NCBI RefSeq assembly: GCF_016629525.1
Contig: NZ_AP024269.1
Span: forward strand, 2,604,001-2,668,000
Direction: 5' to 3'
DNA length: 64,000 nt
Source of the DNA: Kaistia sp. 32K
Lineage (GTDB): Bacteria > Pseudomonadota > Alphaproteobacteria > Rhizobiales > Kaistiaceae
A program made the translations under genes and the position numbers. This document shows, piece after piece, positions 58,560 through 64,000 of this stretch. The first letter of the stretch is position 1; each line of letters starts with the position of its first letter. The notes under the pieces were generated by a model, which was given only the letters and a program-made list of their open reading frames with translations, was not told the DNA's origin and ran no database searches.

Positions 58560-59459
58560 TTGCCCGCCATCGGTACCCCCAGCCTGGACCAGATCCGGGT
58601 CTTCCTGACGGTGGTCGAAATCGGCAGCTTCGCCGGGGCGGCCCGCAAGCTGAACCGTGCGACCTCGGCCGTCAGCTACACCATCGCCAATCTGGAACAG
58701 CAGCTCGGGGTGAAGCTGTTCGACCGCGAGCACACGCGAAAACCGGTCCTGACGGATGCCGGCCAGGCGGTACTGGCCAAGGCGCATGCGGTCTCCTCCG
58801 GCGTCGACGACCTGCGCGCCAGCGTAAGGGGCCTGCTGGACGGACTGGAGGCGGAGTTGACCGTCGTCGTCGACGTGATGTTCCCGCCGGCGCGCGTCGC
58901 CGACGCCCTGAAGGCCTTCGAGACCACCTTCCCGACCGTGAAACTGCGGCTCTACATGGAGGCGCTGGGCGCGGTTCCGCAGCTCGTGCAGCGCGGCATC
59001 GCGACGGTCGGCTTCGGCGGCGGCATGCGCATCGTCGGCGGCGGGCTCGAGATGATCAGCCTGGGCGACGTCGAGATGATCCCGGTCGCCGCCCCCGGCC
59101 ACCCGCTGGCCCAGCTGCAGGGCGCCGCCAAACCCGGCGAGGCGCGCCGCCACCGCCAGCTCATCCTCACGGTGCGCTCGCAGTTCGAGGAAGGCGACGA
59201 TGTCGGCATTTTCGCCGCCGAGGCCTGGCGGCTGGCGGATCTCGGCGCCAAGCGCGCCCTGCTTCTGGCCGGGACCGGCTGGGGCAACATGCCGATACCG
59301 ACGATTAGCGAGGATCTCGCCGCCGGCAGGCTCGTCCGGCTGGACCTCCCGGAAATCGGCAGCGGCCGCTATCTGCTGCATGCCCTCTACCGGACGCACA
59401 GTCCGCCGGGCCCGGCGGCGCGCTGGCTGATCCAGCGCTTCGTCGATCAGACCGACTGA
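58560..59459 (+). CDS. LysR-family regulator
   Basis: 299 aa with TTG start. Winged HTH: SLDQIRVFLTVVEIGSFAGA followed by ARKLNRATSAVSYTIANLEQ; the effector-binding domain follows. Divergent from the DoxX-pirin-AKR operon, which it probably controls. Confidence 0.92.
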   Translation: MPAIGTPSLDQIRVFLTVVEIGSFAGAARKLNRATSAVSYTIANLEQQLGVKLFDREHTRKPVLTDAGQAVLAKAHAVSSGVDDLRASVRGLLDGLEAELTVVVDVMFPPARVADALKAFETTFPTVKLRLYMEALGAVPQLVQRGIATVGFGGGMRIVGGGLEMISLGDVEMIPVAAPGHPLAQLQGAAKPGEARRHRQLILTVRSQFEEGDDVGIFAAEAWRLADLGAKRALLLAGTGWGNMPIPTISEDLAAGRLVRLDLPEIGSGRYLLHALYRTHSPPGPAARWLIQRFVDQTD

Positions 59460-59555
59460 GCGCGATCCGCGGCGACCGAGCGCCCGCGTAGCAACCTTCA
59501 CTGCGTGACTCCGACTTTTTCAAAGGGACGCATCAGAATCCGCTTGAAACGACTC

Positions 59556-59591
59556 TGAGATCGATCTCATACTCATGTGAGATCGATCTCA
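59556..59591. promoter_or_regulatory. Twin LacI operators
   Basis: The perfect 14-bp palindrome tgagatcgatctca occurs at 59556-59569 and 59578-59591, with centres 22 bases (two helical turns) apart, just before the LacI-type start at 59604. A clear autoregulatory pair. Confidence 0.88.
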
Positions 59592-59603
59592 GACGAGAGC
59601 CGC

Positions 59604-60680
59604 ATGAAGCCCAGATCCATCACCCTGCTCGATGTCGCTCGTGAAGCCGGGGTCTCCCGCGCCACCGTGGCACGCGTTCTGAGCGCCACCGGCTATGTCG
59701 GCGACGAGACGCGGTTGCGGGTCGAGCAGGCCGTGCGGGTGACAGGCTACCGGCCCAATGTCATGGCCCGCAGCCTGCGCACCCAGCGCACCTTCACGAT
59801 CGGCCATATCCTTTTGGAAATGACCAGCAATCCGTTTTTCGCCCACGTCGCCAGGGCGGTCGAGGGCGAGGCGCTGCGCCACGGCTACAAGTCGCTGCTG
59901 TTCAATCACTACAAGAACAAGGAAGCCGAGCGGTTCGGCGTCGAGCGCTTTATCGAGCGCCAGGTCGACGCGGTCATTTTCACCTATCCGATCGATGGCG
60001 AGAGCCTGGCGATCCTCAAGGCGGCCGAGATGCCCGTCGTCCAGATCGAGCGCCGCCAGAGCGGCGATACGGACGCCGTCCTCGTCGACAATCGCCAAGG
60101 CATCGCCATGGCGATGCAGCACCTGCTGCAGCTCGGCCACCGCCGGATCGGCTTCATCGGCGGCGACCCGGCCCTCTATCCGCACTGGGCGGGCGAGCCC
60201 CACTCGATCGAGGACGAACGTCTCGGCGCCTATCTCGACGCGCTGCGCGAGGCCGGCGTCTCGCCCGATCCCGAGCTCGTCCGCCTCGGCGAATATTCGC
60301 GCCTCGACGACGGCTCCAACATCGAGGGCTATCGCCACATGCAGGCGCTGCTGGCGCTGAAGGAGCCGCCCACCGCCGTGCTCGCCGCCTGCGACATCCT
60401 CGCCGCCGGCGTTCTCCGCGCCACCTATGAGGCGAGGCTGCGGATCCCGGACGATCTGTCGGTCGTCGGTTTCGACGATACGCTCGCCGCGCATCTCGCG
60501 CCGCGTCTCACCTCCGTCGCCCAGCCGATGGCGAAACTCGGCCTGACGGCCTTTCAGCTCGCGCTGGCGGCGATCGAGAACCCCGATCACACGCCGCGCA
60601 CCGTCACCCTCTCCCCCCAGCTCATCCTTCGTGAATCGACCGGACCGGTTCCCCGTATCGCGCCAACGATACGCGGCTAG
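59604..60680 (+). CDS. LacI-family regulator
   Basis: 358 aa. HTH: SITLLDVAREAGVSRATVAR, then VLSATGYVGDETRLRVEQAV; C-terminal sugar-binding domain with GFIGGDPALYPHW, FDDTLAAHLAP. Upstream of the ABC importer with 86 bases gap and preceded by twin palindromes. Represses sugar transport genes until ligand binds. Start ATG 59604. Confidence 0.95.
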   Translation: MKPRSITLLDVAREAGVSRATVARVLSATGYVGDETRLRVEQAVRVTGYRPNVMARSLRTQRTFTIGHILLEMTSNPFFAHVARAVEGEALRHGYKSLLFNHYKNKEAERFGVERFIERQVDAVIFTYPIDGESLAILKAAEMPVVQIERRQSGDTDAVLVDNRQGIAMAMQHLLQLGHRRIGFIGGDPALYPHWAGEPHSIEDERLGAYLDALREAGVSPDPELVRLGEYSRLDDGSNIEGYRHMQALLALKEPPTAVLAACDILAAGVLRATYEARLRIPDDLSVVGFDDTLAAHLAPRLTSVAQPMAKLGLTAFQLALAAIENPDHTPRTVTLSPQLILRESTGPVPRIAPTIRG

Positions 60681-60766
60681 CCACCGGCTCGATCCAGACC
60701 AGACAGAGGAGAACGCCCCTACCGCTTCGCTGACGACCCAAAAATCAAGATACTGGAGGAAACGTC

Positions 60767-62053
60767 GTGAATCATCGTGCACGTCCGCGCATCCGCGCGG
60801 CAGGAATGCTTGCGTCCATCGCCGCCGCCGCCCTGATCGGCCTGGCCCCGATCGCCGCCTCGGCCCAGGAAGCCGTCAAACTCAACTTCTGGGACATGAT
60901 CTGGGGCCCGCCCGAGTATATCGACTCGGCCAAGGAACTGGTGGCCCAGTTCAACAAGGAACATCCGGAGATCCAGGTCGAGTACCGCTCCGTTCCGTGG
61001 AACAACTGGTACCAGACCTTCGTCACCGCGATCAGCTCGGGCACCGCGCCGGACCTGTCGACCGGCGCCGGCTATCAGGCGGTGCAGCTCTACGATCAGG
61101 GCGCGATTCGGCCGATCGACGACGTCGTCGAGGAGCTGAAGAAGGACGGCGAGCTGGCCGATTTCCTGCCGAATACGGTCGATACGCTGCGCTATGACGA
61201 CCACTATGTCGCGCTGCCCTGGGGCCTCGACATCCGCGTCTGGTTCTACCGCAAGGACCTGCTCGAACAGGCCGGCGTCAAGGTTCCGACGACCTGGGAG
61301 GAGCTCCGCGCCGCCGCCAAGGCGACCACCAAGGACGGCCGCTACGGCATCGTCGCCTCCGGCGACACGGGCGGATCGCACTTCCTCTATAACGCCCTTC
61401 TCAACAATGGCGGCGGGCTCTTCACCCCCGATCGCAAGCTCGACCTGAAGAACGAGCGCAATGTCGAGGCCTTCGAGGCGCTCGCCGGCATGGTCGCCGA
61501 CGGCTCCGTCAGCCCCGCCAGCACCGGCTACAACAGTGACGACCGCCGCTCCGCCTTCAACCGCGGCCACGCCGCCTTCACGCTCGACGGTCCCGGCCTG
61601 ATCGCGCAGGCGGGCGACCAGGCCGCCAATATCGGCGTCGTGCCGCCGCTCGCCGGCATGCATGGCGACAAGGGAACGATCTTCTGGGTCAACAACATCA
61701 TGGTCTACGAGCAGACCAAGCACCCGGAAGAGACGAAGACGTTCCTGAAGTGGTGGTCGAAGAACCAGCTGCCGCTCTGGACCAAGGGCAATTCCGGCCA
61801 GCTGCCGGCGCGCGCCTCGATCGCCGCCGACGACTACTTCAAGAAGGACGACGCCCGCGCCTACGTGCTGGAGCACTACGTCCCGGTCGGCAAGACCACG
61901 GCCACCAACGCGGCCGGCATCTTCCCCGCCCTGAACGACCTCGAAGGCGAAGGCGCCATGCAGGCCTTCGCCCAGCAGCTCTGGCAGGGCAAGCCGGTCG
62001 GCCCGATCGTCGACACCGCTGAATCGCGGCTCAAGTCCATCCTGAAGGAATAG
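60767..62053 (+). CDS. Sugar ABC transporter substrate-binding protein
   Basis: 428 aa with GTG start and GGAGG site. Signal peptide MNHRARPRIRAAGMLASIAA to ASAQ. The mature protein is an ExtI (MalE-like) solute-binding protein: KLNFWDMIWGPPEYIDSAKE, then LPWGLDIRVWFYRKDLLEQA. It captures a sugar, unknown here, in the periplasm and hands it to the following permeases. Confidence 0.95.
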   Translation: MNHRARPRIRAAGMLASIAAAALIGLAPIAASAQEAVKLNFWDMIWGPPEYIDSAKELVAQFNKEHPEIQVEYRSVPWNNWYQTFVTAISSGTAPDLSTGAGYQAVQLYDQGAIRPIDDVVEELKKDGELADFLPNTVDTLRYDDHYVALPWGLDIRVWFYRKDLLEQAGVKVPTTWEELRAAAKATTKDGRYGIVASGDTGGSHFLYNALLNNGGGLFTPDRKLDLKNERNVEAFEALAGMVADGSVSPASTGYNSDDRRSAFNRGHAAFTLDGPGLIAQAGDQAANIGVVPPLAGMHGDKGTIFWVNNIMVYEQTKHPEETKTFLKWWSKNQLPLWTKGNSGQLPARASIAADDYFKKDDARAYVLEHYVPVGKTTATNAAGIFPALNDLEGEGAMQAFAQQLWQGKPVGPIVDTAESRLKSILKE

Positions 62054-62057
62054 TCCC

Positions 62058-62975
62058 GTGTCGGTTCGGCCCATGCTTGCCGACGAAACCATGACCTGGC
62101 GCGCAAGCGCCAGGGAGTGGTTGCGATCAGGCAATTCGCTCCCCTTCTGGCTGCTCGCGCCCTCGATCTTCCTGATGCTCGCGGTCATCGCCTATCCGAT
62201 GCTGACCGGGTTCTATTACGGCTTCACGAGCGGCTCGCTGCTGAAGACCGGCAAGTTCGTCGGGTTCGACAACTACGCCCGCCTGCTGCAATCGGCGGAC
62301 TTCCTGCACGCGCTCTGGTTCAGCCTCGTCTTCGCCGTCTTCAACGTGATCGGCTGCTATGTGCTCGGCCTCGGGCTGGCGCTGCTCATGAACCAGGACG
62401 TGCCGTTCCGCGGCTTCTTCCGCGTCGCGCTGCTCCTGCCCTGGATCGTGCCGTCGATCGTGTCGATCGTCAGCTGGCGCTGGATGATGGCGGACCAGCA
62501 CGCCCTCTTCAACCAGATCATCGGTGTGTTCGGGGGCAGCCCGATCTACTTCCTGAGCGACGAGAACTGGGCGATCGCCGCCGTCATCGCCATCAAGATC
62601 TGGCGCTCCTTCCCGTTCATGATGCTGTCGCTGCTCGCCGCGCTGCAGGGCATCGACCGCAGCCTCTACGAGGCCGCCGCCCTCGACGGCGCGTCACGCT
62701 GGAACCAGTTCCGCTATGTGACGCTGCCGCAGCTTCGCAACATCTCGATCGTGCTCTGCCTCCTGATGACGATCTGGACGGTCAACGACTTCGACACGCC
62801 ATGGCTGCTGACGCAGGGCGGACCGGCCAACGCCACCGAGAACCTGGTGCTGCTCGCCTATCGCTACACCTTCGGACGCAACGATGTCGGCCTCGGCTCC
62901 GCCGTTTCCTTCGTCACCCTCGCGATCCTGATGGTGCTCGTCGTCATCCTGCTTCGCCGGCAGAGGGAGCGCTGA
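62058..62975 (+). CDS. Sugar ABC transporter permease (MalF/UgpA type)
   Basis: 305 aa with six membrane spans. The EAA loop is SLYEAAALDGASRWNQFRYV followed by TLPQL, typical of carbohydrate permeases. It follows the binding protein by four bases and overlaps nothing. An ATPase is not in this window; it may lie downstream or be shared. Confidence 0.95.
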   Translation: MSVRPMLADETMTWRASAREWLRSGNSLPFWLLAPSIFLMLAVIAYPMLTGFYYGFTSGSLLKTGKFVGFDNYARLLQSADFLHALWFSLVFAVFNVIGCYVLGLGLALLMNQDVPFRGFFRVALLLPWIVPSIVSIVSWRWMMADQHALFNQIIGVFGGSPIYFLSDENWAIAAVIAIKIWRSFPFMMLSLLAALQGIDRSLYEAAALDGASRWNQFRYVTLPQLRNISIVLCLLMTIWTVNDFDTPWLLTQGGPANATENLVLLAYRYTFGRNDVGLGSAVSFVTLAILMVLVVILLRRQRER

Positions 62976-62976
62976 C

Positions 62977-63810
62977 ATGAACAATCTCGCTTCCTCCCGC
63001 AAGCGCTGGGGCCTGTTCTGGCTGCTCGTGCTCATCACCGTGATCGTCAACCTGCCGATCATCCTGATGGTGATGAACTCGTTCCAGACGACCGAGCAGC
63101 TGGTGAACCGGACGACGATCCTGCCGCATGACCTCACCGTCGCCAATTATCGCTACCTGAACGAACGGACGAATTTCTGGACCTTCCTCTGGAATTCCTT
63201 CACCGTCTCGGGCGTCAGCACGATCACCAGCGCGGCGGTCGCGGCACTTGCCGGCTATGCCCTCTCCCGCTTCCGCGGCAGGCTGATCACCGGCTATTCG
63301 CGGGCGCTCTTCGTCGTCCAGATGTTCCCGATCATCCTGGCGCTGATCCCGCTGTTCATCCTGTTCCGCACGCTCGGCCTGATCAACAGCCCGCTCTCGG
63401 TGATCATCCTCTACACGGTGGTGCATCTGCCGTTCGCGACCTGGATGGCGCGCGCCTTCTTCGACACCATCCCGCGCGAGCTGGAGGACGCCGCCCTCGT
63501 CGATGGCTGCTCGCGCTTCGGCGCCTTCGTCCGCATCGTCCTGCCGCTTTCGGGCCCGGGTCTCGCGGCGATCGGCATCTTCTCGTTCCTGTTCTCCTAC
63601 AACGAGTTCTTCGTCGCCAACGTCTTCCTACGCGACCAGGAGTCGATGACGCTGCCGGTCGGCATCACGATGTTCATGCAGCAATATTCGACCGACTGGG
63701 GAAGCCTGATGGCCGCCGCGACGGTCACGGTGATCCCGACCTTCATCCTGTTCCTCGGCATCCAGAAATGGATCACCTACGGCGCGGTCTCCGGCGGCGT
63801 CAAAGGCTGA
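62977..63810 (+). CDS. Sugar ABC transporter permease (MalG/UgpE type)
   Basis: 277 aa with six spans. The EAA motif is RELEDAALVDGCSRFGAFVR followed by IVLPL. The second permease of the importer, one base after the first. Confidence 0.95.
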   Translation: MNNLASSRKRWGLFWLLVLITVIVNLPIILMVMNSFQTTEQLVNRTTILPHDLTVANYRYLNERTNFWTFLWNSFTVSGVSTITSAAVAALAGYALSRFRGRLITGYSRALFVVQMFPIILALIPLFILFRTLGLINSPLSVIILYTVVHLPFATWMARAFFDTIPRELEDAALVDGCSRFGAFVRIVLPLSGPGLAAIGIFSFLFSYNEFFVANVFLRDQESMTLPVGITMFMQQYSTDWGSLMAAATVTVIPTFILFLGIQKWITYGAVSGGVKG

Positions 63811-63861
63811 CCCTTCCAATCCCCTCCCCGACCAAGACCAACAAATTCAAGGAAACGCATC

Positions 63862-64000
63862 GTGTCCCAGCAAATCCGCGTCGGCATCGTCGGCTGTGGC
63901 GAGGTCGCGCAGGTCATCCATCTGCCTGCGCTGCGAGATCTGCCCGATCTCTTCCGCGTCACGGCCCTTTGCGACGTCAGCCCGTCCGTTCTCGATACGG
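63862..64000 (+). CDS. Gfo/Idh/MocA oxidoreductase, N-terminal part
   Basis: 46 codons before the window ends. GTG start with AAGGAAA upstream. SQQIRVGIVGCGEVAQVIHL followed by PALRDLPDLFRVTALCDVSP is the Rossmann start of the family (GIVGCG..A..H.PAL). Likely oxidises or isomerises the imported sugar. Confidence 0.9.
   Translation, partial: MSQQIRVGIVGCGEVAQVIHLPALRDLPDLFRVTALCDVSPSVLDT

Noticed and set aside
1..64000. CRISPR arrays, rRNA or complete tRNA genes
   Set aside because: No regularly spaced repeats of CRISPR type, no rRNA sequence and no complete cloverleaf was found by reading; only the tRNA-like 3' end at 49.88 kb.

Overview
The GC-rich window with strong alphaproteobacterial character looks like a chromosome segment of a member of the Hyphomicrobiales (Rhizobiales). 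The host assignment is an inference from the HWE-family histidine kinase, the HicAB, Ohr, pirin and sugar-ABC genes and general codon use; no rRNA or tRNA gene is present to prove it. About the first 49.8 kb is one myovirus-like prophage whose left end lies outside the window. From about 49.98 kb to the end is ordinary chromosome.

Prophage layout. Late genes run leftward on the minus strand. In transcription order they are small-terminase-like, large terminase (GpA type), gpW-like connector, portal, protease/capsid fusion, DUF2190 decoration protein, head-tail joining, terminator, DUF2635, sheath, tube, gpE-type chaperone with a probable -1 frameshift, tape measure with lysozyme domain, DNA-circularisation-like pair, gp44/gp45/gp46/gp47-like baseplate, YmfQ-type tail protein, fibre, DUF4376 fibre assembly protein, and a lysis cassette (GH24 endolysin, several membrane proteins, truncated RlpA-like protein). 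A GpA/gpW/portal packaging head is thus joined to a Mu-like contractile tail. One plus-strand gene for a secreted protein (14.85-15.37 kb) sits inside this block like a moron.

The immunity and early region is at 38.2-49.8 kb. A Cro-like/repressor pair diverges at 44.3-44.4 kb, with four matching 13-bp operator palindromes. A leftward early operon leads to a DUF1376-like replication gene that carries an internal iteron cluster, and a rightward operon of about 13 small overlapping genes runs to 49.77 kb. HicAB lies between early genes.

Between the late and early blocks (27.9-38.2 kb) lie a tyrosine integrase, an AbiV-like HEPN protein next to a NUDIX hydrolase, a DUF6456-like candidate regulator, and a 6-kb cargo of bacterial type: DJ-1/PfpI protein, GlxA-type AraC regulator, DUF4142 protein, small acidic proteins, HWE kinase and response regulator.

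The right chromosomal part holds a NimR/NimT-like divergent pair, a ParB-like nuclease-fold protein, Ohr, an SDR, two TetR regulators, an SnoaL-like protein, an aldo/keto reductase, pirin, DoxX, a LysR regulator, and a LacI-controlled sugar ABC importer (binding protein, two permeases) followed by the start of a Gfo/Idh oxidoreductase. Several of these regulators have clear palindromes next to their own genes.
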